NCBI GenBank assembly: GCA_900541935.1
Contig: UQLZ01000003.1
Location: 27,684 to 91,683 of the forward strand
DNA from: an uncultured Prevotellaceae bacterium
Lineage (GTDB): Bacteria > Bacteroidota > Bacteroidia > Bacteroidales > Muribaculaceae
Length of the DNA: 64,000 nt
Direction: 5' to 3'
Below the pieces are notes generated by a model. That model searched no databases, was not told the DNA's origin, and was given only the letters and a program-made list of their open reading frames with translations. The position numbers were made by a program, and so were the translations under genes. Of the stretch, positions 7,197 to 16,292 are shown one piece after another (position 1 is the stretch's first letter; each line of letters starts with the position of its first letter).

Positions 7197-9757
7197 TGAA
7201 TATGAACCGTTTTACATCAAAGATAGCAAAAGGTGCAGTTGCATTATCATTGCTTGCAATGGCAGCACCATCAGTAAACGCTGCTGAGGTAACAGGCTGG
7301 GGTGATTTCAAATTATTCCTTGACCCAGGTCACGCAGGACGTGAAAATCAAGGACTTTGGGGCTATTCCGAAGCAGAAAAAGTGCTTGCTGTTGCTCATA
7401 CAATCCGTGAGTATCTAACTACATATACCGATATGCCGGCTGAAAACTTGAAGTTATGCCGTGAAACAGAGGCTGATCAAGTTAGTTTGGAAGAGCGCTC
7501 AGATATGGCAAATGCGTGGGGCGCAGACTTTTTTTATTCAATCCACTCAGATGCTTCTGCTGCTACAAATACAACAGTTACTTTGTTTGGCGGTTGGCGT
7601 AAGGACGGAGTTGAGATTGAAAAGACTCCTAATGGCGGTAAGGCATACGGTGAAATCCTTAACCCTAACTTGACAAGCGTTATGCGTATTGAGACTCGCG
7701 GTAACTGGCATGACCGTTGTTTCTATGACAGAGCACCGCAGACTCATACTAACCAATACCCGTATTTGTCGGTTAACCGTCGCTCGAATATGGCTTCATT
7801 GTTGAGTGAAGGTGGTTACCACACTATCGCTTCACAACAGCAACTTAATATCAACAAGGACTACAAGCGTTTGGAGGCTTTCGCTGCATTCCAATCAATC
7901 TTGAAATTCCGCGGTTTGAATTTGCCTGTTCAAACATTCCTTACAGGTATCATCACAAACTCTGAAAATGGTGTTCCTGTTGACGGTGCTACAGTAACTG
8001 TTGAAGGAAAAACTTATACAACAGATACTTGGGAATCAGTATTCAACAAATATACTAAGAACCCGGATTTGATTCATAATGGTTTCTTTTTCTTTGAAAA
8101 TCTTGAAGCAGGTAAAGAGGTTGAAATAGTTTTCAACGCTCCTGGTTATGATGAGGTTAAGAAGAAAGTGACTATCAAGTCAAACCTTGAAGGCGTTTCA
8201 AATGACAATGTTACATGGGCAGATATCCAGATGACTTCTAATGCACCTGCAAAGGTTGCTACAATCTCTGTTGAGGATCCTACTAATGTAACTCCTGTTT
8301 ATCCGCTTGTATTGACTTTCTCAAGAAAGATGGATAAGGCTTCTGTCGAGCAGGCATTCTCTATCAGCAATAATGGTGAGGTTGCATTGTCTTGGGAAAA
8401 CGACTATACTTTGAGCATTGACTTGAGCAAGTTGCAGGCTCTTCAGTCTTATACAATCAAAATTGACGGTTCTATCGCTAAGAACTCCCAAACTAACCAA
8501 CCGTTTGACGGTAACGGTGACGGTGTTGGCGGTGACAACTATGAATTGGTTATCACAATGGCTGAACCTGACGTAGATGCTCCTAAGATTGTTTCAACAA
8601 CTCCGGCTATGGACGGCGAGGTTGCTTATACTCTTCGCCCGGTTATCCGTGTTGAATTTGACGAAATCCTTAACTGGAATGAAGATAAGAACGGTACTGC
8701 TTTGACATTGACAGATGCTGCCGGTAAGGAATATGCTGGTAAGTTGACTCATGACATCATTGGCGAGGCTTCTGTTCTTCACTATTACTTGGCAGAAGAC
8801 CTTCCTTTGGATAAGTGTTTCCTTGTAACTCTTGCTGGAGGCTTGGCTGACTTGTCTGGCAACGAAACAAAAGAAACTAAGTTCCGCTTCCTTTCAGAAT
8901 ATAGAGGCATTCTAAGTCAAGAAACATTGCTTGAACTTGATGACATTGCTGGTTTCTGGGCTCCTGACGGTTCTGGTTCTTCTGAAGGCTTGACTCAAGA
9001 ATCTAACTTCTTTAAGGCTGATTCTAAGTCTGCAACAGGTACAGGTGGCTCAGTTAAGTTGATTTACGACTTTGACCAGACTTCAACAGGAAACTTGTGG
9101 CAAATCCGCGAATACCACTCTGGTCAAAATATCAAAAAGACAACAACAGACGGAGTCTTGACATTCTGGCTATACGGTGATGGTTCAAACAACTCAGTCT
9201 CAGCAATGGTTCGTGCTGGTACTAAAGCATCTGGTGGCTTGAAACATAATCTTAAGACTATCAACTTCCGTGGTTGGAATCTCATTGTTTGGGATTTGAA
9301 AAATGATGAATACGCTCACTTTACAGGTACGGATGAACTTGTTGACGCATGGAAATTCGACAGTTTCTTCTTGAAACATGAGAATACAGATGCAGATCCT
9401 ACCCTGCCGCAACAGGCATGGAAGGGTGCTATCAATATTGACAAGTTTGAATTTAATAAGTTCGACAATGCAGCAGTAAGAACAGCAAAGATTGAAGATA
9501 TTCAGATTGGTTCAGGTGCGGTAGAAGAATTGGGCGTTGAAGCATTGAGCATTGTTAAGAGTGCAAACGTATTGACAGTTTCTGCTCCTGTAGCAGTTGA
9601 GGTAATCGACGTATTCAATGCTGCTGGTGTAAGAGTGCTTTCACTTGCTCCTGCTGCTCAAATGGCAGAAGTTGCTATCGACGGTCTTGAAAGAGGCGTT
9701 TACATCGTGAATGTAAAGGCAGGTTCTCTTGCTAAGACAGTTAAGTTTGTGAAATAA
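7196..9757 (+). CDS. T9SS-exported N-acetylmuramoyl-L-alanine amidase-like protein with Ig-like modules
   Basis: The 853-residue product has a signal peptide to about residue 30 (SVNAAE), then an Amidase_3-like domain (~37-245) with candidate zinc ligands H46 in DPGHAG, E59 and H117 in SIHSDA, and a later glutamate in LLSEGGYH. Next come a carboxypeptidase-regulatory-like segment (~255-345, GVPVDGATVTVEGK), two SbsA-type Ig-like domains (~355-570) and a carbohydrate-binding-like region (~600-760). The last ~80 residues (VIDVFNAAGVRVLSL, GLERGVYIVNVKAG, KTVKFVK) are a type A T9SS sorting domain. A secreted or surface peptidoglycan amidase is the best reading. The start at 7196 overlaps the previous stop; a second ATG at 7202 is possible. 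Confidence 0.82.
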   Translation: MNMNRFTSKIAKGAVALSLLAMAAPSVNAAEVTGWGDFKLFLDPGHAGRENQGLWGYSEAEKVLAVAHTIREYLTTYTDMPAENLKLCRETEADQVSLEERSDMANAWGADFFYSIHSDASAATNTTVTLFGGWRKDGVEIEKTPNGGKAYGEILNPNLTSVMRIETRGNWHDRCFYDRAPQTHTNQYPYLSVNRRSNMASLLSEGGYHTIASQQQLNINKDYKRLEAFAAFQSILKFRGLNLPVQTFLTGIITNSENGVPVDGATVTVEGKTYTTDTWESVFNKYTKNPDLIHNGFFFFENLEAGKEVEIVFNAPGYDEVKKKVTIKSNLEGVSNDNVTWADIQMTSNAPAKVATISVEDPTNVTPVYPLVLTFSRKMDKASVEQAFSISNNGEVALSWENDYTLSIDLSKLQALQSYTIKIDGSIAKNSQTNQPFDGNGDGVGGDNYELVITMAEPDVDAPKIVSTTPAMDGEVAYTLRPVIRVEFDEILNWNEDKNGTALTLTDAAGKEYAGKLTHDIIGEASVLHYYLAEDLPLDKCFLVTLAGGLADLSGNETKETKFRFLSEYRGILSQETLLELDDIAGFWAPDGSGSSEGLTQESNFFKADSKSATGTGGSVKLIYDFDQTSTGNLWQIREYHSGQNIKKTTTDGVLTFWLYGDGSNNSVSAMVRAGTKASGGLKHNLKTINFRGWNLIVWDLKNDEYAHFTGTDELVDAWKFDSFFLKHENTDADPTLPQQAWKGAINIDKFEFNKFDNAAVRTAKIEDIQIGSGAVEELGVEALSIVKSANVLTVSAPVAVEVIDVFNAAGVRVLSLAPAAQMAEVAIDGLERGVYIVNVKAGSLAKTVKFVK

Positions 9758-9780
9758 TCATTTTCTACAAATAATGTTAA

Positions 9781-9808
9781 GGAGGTCGCTTTGTGGCCTC
9801 CTTTTTTG
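9781..9808 (+). terminator. Terminator after the T9SS amidase gene
   Basis: GGAGGtCgC and a complementary arm ending GGCCTCC form a short GC-rich stem, followed by six T residues, 24 bases after the stop. Confidence 0.85.
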
Positions 9809-9848
9809 TTGTGTATAAGTTGATTATAATATAATTTAACTTAGAAAG

Positions 9849-9881
9849 TTTAGCAAATAGGGCTAAAAATGATTAATTTTG
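9849..9881 (+). promoter_or_regulatory. Promoter of the metal-efflux operon
   Basis: TAATTTTG at 9874-9881 fits TAnnTTTG. A TTTA at about 9849-9852 is a weak -33 candidate some 21 bases upstream. The GTG start of the first gene is at 9902, about 15 bases after the expected transcription start. No metal-regulator operator could be recognised. Confidence 0.5.
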
Positions 9882-9901
9882 TAAACCAATAGACCATAAA
9901 A

Positions 9902-10324
9902 GTGAAACGTTATATTCCTATATCATTGATAATTGTGCTGTTTGCCGGGATTTCTCTCTTGGTACATACTGCTTTACCCCATGTTCATCATGATAAGAGT
10001 ATAACTGTTGTTTTGCCGTGGCATAGTGATGAGCCGTGTAGTGAATCGGGTCATCAGCATCATCATAATGCTTGCCTGATAAGCACAATCTTGGTTTCGT
10101 CAAATTCCGATGAGAACGAAAAGATTGAGTTGGCGGAAGCTAATTCCGAAAGCAGTTCGGATGTTATCGCTAAATTCATAAGCGACTTTTTTTGTTTAGA
10201 AAATTTATATCATTATTTTGTAAGGCAGTCCGTTATCAAATGGTATGGATTTAAAGCCTTAAAAGTATTAAGTATTTCTGTTTCATGCAATTTATTGCGT
10301 GCTCCTCCTGTAAGTTCTTTTTAG
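9902..10324 (+). CDS. Small His-rich exported protein, first gene of the metal-efflux operon
   Basis: The 140-residue product starts at GTG. One N-terminal hydrophobic segment (ISLIIVLFAGISLLVH) is followed by a His-dense stretch (PHVHHDK, ESGHQHHHNAC) and a C-terminal half without a recognisable fold. Its position just before cusB/cusA-type genes and the His/Cys clusters suggest that it binds metal outside the cytoplasm, but that is inference. Similar short His-rich proteins (DUF6769-like, from memory) precede RND metal pumps in other Bacteroidetes. The GTG is preferred because no in-frame ATG opens the signal segment. Confidence 0.65.
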   Translation: MKRYIPISLIIVLFAGISLLVHTALPHVHHDKSITVVLPWHSDEPCSESGHQHHHNACLISTILVSSNSDENEKIELAEANSESSSDVIAKFISDFFCLENLYHYFVRQSVIKWYGFKALKVLSISVSCNLLRAPPVSSF

Positions 10325-10403
10325 AGTTAGTAAACACAATTAAGAACTTAACATAGTGCGTTATGCCGTTATGCATAAGTTGCACGATCATATAAAACAT
10401 TCA

Positions 10404-11906
10404 ATGAAAAAAATATTTTTATTTTTGGCGGCAGTTGCTTTATTAGCCGTCAATACAGGTTGCCATAATCATGAGCACAAGGAAGAACATGTTCATGCGG
10501 AAAAATTGCAGTTAACAGGTTATGGCGCGGATTACGAGGTTTTTGCAGTTGCTTCTCCTTTTGTTGTTGGTGAAGAGTCACATATTTCTGCTCACATTTC
10601 CAAGTTGTCTGATTTTAAGCCTCTCGAAAAGGGTGAGGTGACAGCAACTCTTGAAGTAGGTGGGGCAAAGATATCTGCAACAGTTAAGGAACCAATAGAG
10701 CCTGGTATCTTTAAAATTGGAATTAAGCCGGAAAAGGCAGGTGCTGGAAAACTTGTTTTCGACATAACAGGCGAAAATGGAAAATCACAGGTGGTTGTTG
10801 CCGACATTGCGGTATTTGATGATGAGCATGCCGCACACGAGGATGCTCATTCGAAAGAAGTTGAAAGCAGCAACGGCGTTCAGTTCTCCAAAGAAATGAG
10901 TTGGAAAGTTGATTTTGCCACAGAGGTTTGTAACCCAATGCCATTTGGCGAGGTTATCAGAACCATTGCACAGATAGAGCCGTCGCAGGGTGATGAAAAA
11001 CTCGTTACTGCAAAGGCTTCTGGCGTTGTTACTTTTGCAAGACCGGGCCTTGTGGAGGGTGCTGCTGTATCTGCCGGTAGTGCTATCTTCCATATTGACG
11101 GCAGTGGTATGGCTGATAATAACTTGTCTGTCAAGTTGGCACAAGTGGAAAGCGACTACAATTACGCAAAGCAGAACCTTGAAAGAAAGAAGGAACTTGC
11201 AAAGGATAATATCGTTTCTGCAAAGGATTTGCAGGAGGCAGAGCGTTTGTTTAAATCTGCCGAGGCTGAATATAATAATCTAAACGGTCATTTTGCAGCA
11301 GGAAAGCAGGTTGTTACTGCTCCGATATCAGGTTTTGTAAAGCAATTGTTCGTTAAAAACGGCGAGTTCGTTCAGGCAGGTCAGGCTGTTGCTTCGGTAT
11401 CGCAAAATAGAAATCTTTATATAACGGCAGAATTGCAACCGTCATATTATCCATTGCTTTCAAGAATTGAGTCAGCGAATTTCCGTGGATTGAATAGCGA
11501 TAAAGTTTATTCTGTAAGCGAATTGGGCGGCAGACTGGTTTCTTACAGCAGAAATGTTTCTGCAGATTCACCTTTATTGCCAGTCGTTTTCCAGGTTAAC
11601 AATAATATAGACCTGTTGCCAGGTTCATTTGTTGAAATGTTTATCTACACAAATAAAGCAACTAATTGCCTTGCTGTTCCTAATGGGGCATTGGTAGAGG
11701 AAATGGGTAATTTCTTTGTATTTGTGCAGTTAACTCCGGCATTCTTTGAAAAGCGTCAGGTGACAATCGGAACAACAGATGGCAAACGAGTACAGATTCT
11801 TTCTGGCGTTAAAGCAGGAGAAAGAGTTGTCAGCAAAGGAGCAGTTATGGTGAAACTTGCGCAGGCTTCAGGTAAATTGGATGCTCATTCAGGTCACGTT
11901 CATTAA
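10404..11906 (+). CDS. CusB/HlyD-family periplasmic adaptor of the metal RND pump
   Basis: From the ATG at 10404 the product is 500 residues with a lipoprotein signal ending VNTGC and a His-rich segment just after it (HNHEHKEEHVHAEK). A ~100-residue Ig-like N-terminal domain is followed by the adaptor core: a lipoyl-type half-motif (SGVVTFARPGLVEGAAVSAG), an alpha-hairpin coiled coil (YNYAKQNLERKKELAKDNIVSAKDLQEAE), the second half-motif (APISGFVKQLFVKNGEFVQAG), the beta-barrel, and a membrane-proximal domain (IGTTDGKRVQILSGVKAGERVVSKGA). The frame is open upstream to 10356, but the 10404 start opens directly into the signal. The product links the inner-membrane pump to the TolC-like channel. 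Confidence 0.93.
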   Translation: MKKIFLFLAAVALLAVNTGCHNHEHKEEHVHAEKLQLTGYGADYEVFAVASPFVVGEESHISAHISKLSDFKPLEKGEVTATLEVGGAKISATVKEPIEPGIFKIGIKPEKAGAGKLVFDITGENGKSQVVVADIAVFDDEHAAHEDAHSKEVESSNGVQFSKEMSWKVDFATEVCNPMPFGEVIRTIAQIEPSQGDEKLVTAKASGVVTFARPGLVEGAAVSAGSAIFHIDGSGMADNNLSVKLAQVESDYNYAKQNLERKKELAKDNIVSAKDLQEAERLFKSAEAEYNNLNGHFAAGKQVVTAPISGFVKQLFVKNGEFVQAGQAVASVSQNRNLYITAELQPSYYPLLSRIESANFRGLNSDKVYSVSELGGRLVSYSRNVSADSPLLPVVFQVNNNIDLLPGSFVEMFIYTNKATNCLAVPNGALVEEMGNFFVFVQLTPAFFEKRQVTIGTTDGKRVQILSGVKAGERVVSKGAVMVKLAQASGKLDAHSGHVH

Positions 11907-11921
11907 TAGGGAGGGCTTCTT

Positions 11922-14900
11922 ATGAATTTTATTAATGGTATAATAAAAGTCTCCCTGAAAAACCGTTTGCTCGTGTTGCTTGGGGCTATTTTGCTGGTCA
12001 TTGGCGGTGTATATTCTTCACGGAATATGGATGTCGATGTCTTTCCAGACCTTACAGCCCCAACAGTTGTTATTATGACTGATGCGCACGGAATGGCAAC
12101 GGAAGAGGTTGAGCGATTGGTTACTTTCCCGATAGAAACAGCGGTTAACGGTGCAACAAATGTGCGCCGCGTCCGTTCCGCTTCCATGTACGGCTATTCT
12201 TTTGTGTGGACTGAATTTGATTGGGGTATGGATATCTTCAAAGCCCGTCAGATTGTCAGCGAAAAAATGGTTACTCTTAACGGAACTTTGCCTGAAGGCA
12301 TCACTCCTGTTCTTGCTCCGCAGTCAAGCGTTATGGGTGAAATTCTCTTTATTGGCTTGCAGGCGGATACAACGTCGATGATGGAGTTGAGAACGCTTGC
12401 AGAATGGGTTATTAAGCCTGCTATCTTGGCTACTGGCGGCGTTTCGCAGGTTACAATTATCGGTGGCGACTATAAGCAGTATCAGATTCTTGCCGATCCG
12501 CAGAGGATGAACAAGTATGGAGTTTCTATTGATGACCTTGAAGCGGTTGGTAAAACATTAAGTACAAATTCTACAGGTGGCGTAGTGCGTGATTTCGGTA
12601 ATGAGTTCGCTTTGCGTGGTATGGGCCGTTCAACGGATTTGGAAGAGTTGGGCTCTACGCTTGTAAAGACGCTAAACGGAAAACCTATTGTATTATCAGA
12701 TGTTGCTGATGTTGTTATCGGTAGTGCTGTAAAGATGGGTTATGCTTCGCAAAATGGGCAGCCGGCAATCATTTTGTCTGTGTCAAAGCAACCGAATATC
12801 AATACGCTGAACGTTACTGAAAAGATTGAGGAGAATTTAGAGAATATCCGAAAGTCACTTCCTTCTGACATTAAGATGGATACAAAGATTTTCCGTCAGG
12901 CAGACTTTATTGAGACTTCTGTTAATAATGTTGGTAGTGCATTGCTTGAAGGTGCTATCTTCGTTATCCTTATATTGTTTATCTTCTTGAACAGTTACCG
13001 TACCACGGTTATTTCTATTATTGCCATTCCACTGTCTTTGCTCGGAACGGTTATCGTTTTATATCTTTTGGGTATGAATATCAATACGATGACCCTTGGT
13101 GGTATGTGCATTGCTATCGGCTCTCTTGTTGATGACGCGATTATTGATGTGGAAAACGTTTATAAGCGGTTGAGGCAAAACTATAAGCGCCCGAAGGAGG
13201 AGAGAACACCTGCTCTTACAATCGTCTATGAGGCTTCAAAGGAGATTCGTGCGTCAATCTTGAATGCAACGTTTATCATCATGGTTGCGTTTGTTCCGTT
13301 GTTCTTCCTATCAGGTATGGAAGGCAGAATGTTGAAGCCACTCGGTATTGCATATATCATCTCTCTATTTATGTCACTGATAGTTGCAATGACTGTAACA
13401 CCGCTATTGTGCCACCTTATTTTATCTAATGACAAGTATTTGTCAAAAAATGAAAAAGACAGTTGGCTTACAAGAAAACTTTCGTCAGGTTACTATCATT
13501 CCTTGTCGTGGGTATTGGGCAAAAAGAAATTGGTTATTTCGACAACGGTGATTCTTCTCGTTGGTTCGTTTGTAACGCTCTTGTCTATGGGACAGAGTTT
13601 CTTGCCAGATTTCAATGAAGGCTCGGCAACAATCTCTGCGGTGGCAAAACCCGGAGTTTCACTTGAAGTTAACAATCAGCTTGGAAATTTGATAGAAACA
13701 GAGTTGCTGAAAATTCCTGAAGTAACGGCAACCGCACGCCGTACAGGTCGTGGCGAGTTGGACGAGCACTCACAGGCGACAAATAGTGCCGAAATCGATG
13801 TCCAATTCGTTTTGAAAGACCGTTCTCGTGATGAGGTTTTCAATGATATGCGTAAGTGTATGGCTTCTATTCCTGGCATTGCGGCAACTGTAGGTCAGCC
13901 TCTTGGACACCGTATTGACCACATGCTGTCGGGAACGAGGGCAAGTATTGCTATCAAGTTGTTTGGTACGGATATTAGCCGCATGTATATGATTGGCAAC
14001 CAAATCAAGAGTGAAATAGAAGGTATTGAGGGTCTTGTTGACGTCAGTGTAGAGCAACAGACCGAGACCCCGCAGTTGCAGGTGCGTGCAAACCGTGCAG
14101 CCTTGGCTAAGTATGGCATCACGATGGAGCATTTCAATAAGTTTATCGAGTTGGCGTTTGCCGGTGTTCGCCTTTCAGACGTTTATGAAGGTCAGCGCAG
14201 TTTTGATTTGATTTTGCGTCTAAATAAGAATTATACGGAGAGTATAGAAGATGTGAAAAATGCTTTGATAGATACAGGCGACGGTGGCAAAGTGCCGTTG
14301 AGCGAGGTTGCTGAAATTGTTTCCGTAGGCGGTCCTAATACTGTTTCAAGGGAGAATGTTCAGCGTAAATTGGTCGTTTCTGCCAATGTTTCTGGTCGTG
14401 ATTTGGGTAGTGCCGTTGATGATATACGCTCAAAGATTGAGGAGACTATCAAATTGCCGGAGGGTTATCGTGTTGAATATGGTGGCCAGTTTGAAAGTGC
14501 ACAAAGTGCTACGCGGACGCTGGCTTTGACAACGGTTATTGCAATCTTTGTTATCTTCTTGTTGCTATATGGCGAATTTAAGAGTGCTTCACTTTCAGGT
14601 ATCGTTTTGATAACATTGCCTCTTGCTCTTATCGGTGGCGTATTTGCAGTAGCGGTAACTTCTGGAGTTGTTAGTATTCCGTCGATTATCGGATTTATTA
14701 CCCTCTTCGGCGTTGCAACGCGTAATGGTATATTGTTGATTTCTAAGTATAAGCACTTGCAGGAAGAAGGAGAGCCATTGCGACAGACAGTTCTTGACGG
14801 TTCTATAGACCGTTTGAATCCTATTTTGATGACGGCATTGACTTCTGCACTTGCGCTTATACCGTTGATTATCAATGGAGACAAGCCTGGTAACGAAATA

Positions 14901-15014
14901 CAGAGTCCTATGGCGGTTGTTGTTCTTGGCGGTTTGCTCACTTCAACACTGCTTAATATCTACGTAATGCCGATTATTTACGAATGGTATGCAAAACGCA
15001 AAAACAAAAAGTAA
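11922..15014 (+). CDS. CusA/CzcA-family heavy-metal RND efflux pump
   Basis: The 1030-residue product has the RND architecture: TM1 near the N-terminus, two large periplasmic loops and two blocks of TM helices. DVDVFPDLTAPTVVI is the typical HME-RND opening, and GSLVDDAIIDVENVYKRL in TM4 contains the proton-relay Asp pair of the family. The C-terminal half repeats the fold (LALIGGVFAV, FGVATRNGILLI). HME-RND pumps export Cu(I)/Ag(I) or Zn/Co/Cd. The family cannot be split by metal here with confidence, though the His-rich partners fit a soft or borderline metal. Its last base is shared with the first base of the next start codon (TAATG), so the two genes are translationally coupled. Confidence 0.95.
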   Translation: MNFINGIIKVSLKNRLLVLLGAILLVIGGVYSSRNMDVDVFPDLTAPTVVIMTDAHGMATEEVERLVTFPIETAVNGATNVRRVRSASMYGYSFVWTEFDWGMDIFKARQIVSEKMVTLNGTLPEGITPVLAPQSSVMGEILFIGLQADTTSMMELRTLAEWVIKPAILATGGVSQVTIIGGDYKQYQILADPQRMNKYGVSIDDLEAVGKTLSTNSTGGVVRDFGNEFALRGMGRSTDLEELGSTLVKTLNGKPIVLSDVADVVIGSAVKMGYASQNGQPAIILSVSKQPNINTLNVTEKIEENLENIRKSLPSDIKMDTKIFRQADFIETSVNNVGSALLEGAIFVILILFIFLNSYRTTVISIIAIPLSLLGTVIVLYLLGMNINTMTLGGMCIAIGSLVDDAIIDVENVYKRLRQNYKRPKEERTPALTIVYEASKEIRASILNATFIIMVAFVPLFFLSGMEGRMLKPLGIAYIISLFMSLIVAMTVTPLLCHLILSNDKYLSKNEKDSWLTRKLSSGYYHSLSWVLGKKKLVISTTVILLVGSFVTLLSMGQSFLPDFNEGSATISAVAKPGVSLEVNNQLGNLIETELLKIPEVTATARRTGRGELDEHSQATNSAEIDVQFVLKDRSRDEVFNDMRKCMASIPGIAATVGQPLGHRIDHMLSGTRASIAIKLFGTDISRMYMIGNQIKSEIEGIEGLVDVSVEQQTETPQLQVRANRAALAKYGITMEHFNKFIELAFAGVRLSDVYEGQRSFDLILRLNKNYTESIEDVKNALIDTGDGGKVPLSEVAEIVSVGGPNTVSRENVQRKLVVSANVSGRDLGSAVDDIRSKIEETIKLPEGYRVEYGGQFESAQSATRTLALTTVIAIFVIFLLLYGEFKSASLSGIVLITLPLALIGGVFAVAVTSGVVSIPSIIGFITLFGVATRNGILLISKYKHLQEEGEPLRQTVLDGSIDRLNPILMTALTSALALIPLIINGDKPGNEIQSPMAVVVLGGLLTSTLLNIYVMPIIYEWYAKRKNKK

Positions 15015-16186
15015 TGAGAAAGACAATATTAATCATATCGGCATTGCTTGCATTGCCGGCATTCTCGCAACAGAGTTTTGATGGCGTGTTGAAATCTGTT
15101 GAGGAGAATAATTACACACTTGCTGCTGCTAAGGAGTCTGTAAAGGCAAACAAACTTGCCAATAAGACTGGTTTGACACCCTCTGACCCGGAGGTGGAAT
15201 TTGGCTATATGTGGCGCAACCTTGAGGGTGGTAATAAAAAGGCGGTTAATGTCCGTCAGGGTTTTGATTTTCCGACGCTCTATGCGCAGCGTGGCAAGTT
15301 GGCGAATATGAAAAACGATTCAGAGGATGTTTCTTATAGTGTTTCACGTATGAATATCCTTCTTGAAGCGAAAACCGTTTGCATTGAGTTGGTTAAGCAG
15401 AATGCTTTGCTACGACTATATGAAAATCAGTTGGCAAATGCTGTCGAAATTTCGCAGACTATTGAGAGAATGGACAAATCAGGAGAGGCGAATCTGCTTG
15501 ATAAGAATAAGGCACAACTCAATGTTGCAACTCTTCTTTCTGAGGTTGAGGCAATCAAGTTGGAAAAGGCTCGACTGATGAAAGACCTTGTTCGCTTGAA
15601 TGGCGGTAAGGAAATTACTTTCGATGTGGCGCAGTTTGAGGCTGTTGAATTGCCGTCAGATTTTGCGGAGTGGTATGCCGCTGCAGAGGCACAGAACCCG
15701 AATATCCAGTATCTCCGCAGTATGGTAGATGTAAAGGAAAGGGAGGTGAAAGTGTCGAAGCACGAATGGTTGCCGAAGTTGTCCGTTGGCTATTCTGGAG
15801 AATTTCTTGACGCAGAAAAGACGCAGGGCGTTTCGGTAGGCGTTTCTATCCCATTGTGGCAGAACAAGAACAGAATTAAGCAAGCCAAGGCAGAAGCACT
15901 GGCTGCTGAATATGCAAAAAACGATGCAGAATTGAATTTGGAGAACAGCCTTCAGACTCTTTTCGAGCGAGTAAAGGTCTTGCAGACAAGTGCGGCAAGC
16001 ATAGGAAAGGCAATAGAGATGCATAATAACGAAGATTTGCTTTATAAAGCGTATAATGCAGGAGAATTGTCGTTGTTGGAGTATTTGCTCGAAGTGGAAT
16101 ATTACATTTCCGTTAAGACAAAACTATTGGAGACCCAGTCAGAAATGACCCAAGCCTACGCCCAACTAACAGCACACACTTTGTAA
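15014..16186 (+). CDS. TolC-family outer-membrane channel (CusC-like)
   Basis: The product is 390 residues from the ATG at 15014, with a signal peptide ending LPAFSQ. Two long coiled-coil repeats typical of outer membrane efflux proteins are visible: SVEENNYTLAAAKESVKANK and RMDKSGEANLLDKNKAQLNVATL in the first half, and NAGELSLLEYLLEVEYYISVK near the end. It should form the trimeric channel that completes the CusCBA-type pump. The single-base overlap with the pump gene excludes the longer upstream frame as the natural start. A terminator follows at 16209. Confidence 0.92.
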   Translation: MRKTILIISALLALPAFSQQSFDGVLKSVEENNYTLAAAKESVKANKLANKTGLTPSDPEVEFGYMWRNLEGGNKKAVNVRQGFDFPTLYAQRGKLANMKNDSEDVSYSVSRMNILLEAKTVCIELVKQNALLRLYENQLANAVEISQTIERMDKSGEANLLDKNKAQLNVATLLSEVEAIKLEKARLMKDLVRLNGGKEITFDVAQFEAVELPSDFAEWYAAAEAQNPNIQYLRSMVDVKEREVKVSKHEWLPKLSVGYSGEFLDAEKTQGVSVGVSIPLWQNKNRIKQAKAEALAAEYAKNDAELNLENSLQTLFERVKVLQTSAASIGKAIEMHNNEDLLYKAYNAGELSLLEYLLEVEYYISVKTKLLETQSEMTQAYAQLTAHTL

Positions 16187-16208
16187 AAAGTTATTGGTAA
16201 TATAAAGC

Positions 16209-16246
16209 AACCGTCCCCAAGCGCGAAAGCACCCAGGGACGGTTTT
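16209..16246 (+). terminator. Terminator of the metal-efflux operon
   Basis: ACCGTCCC (16210-16217) pairs with GGGACGGT (16236-16243), followed by TTTGCTATT, 22 bases after the stop of the TolC-like gene. Confidence 0.8.
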
Positions 16247-16292
16247 GCTATTACTATATCTTAGTAGATTTGGATTGTAATAGATTATCTTG

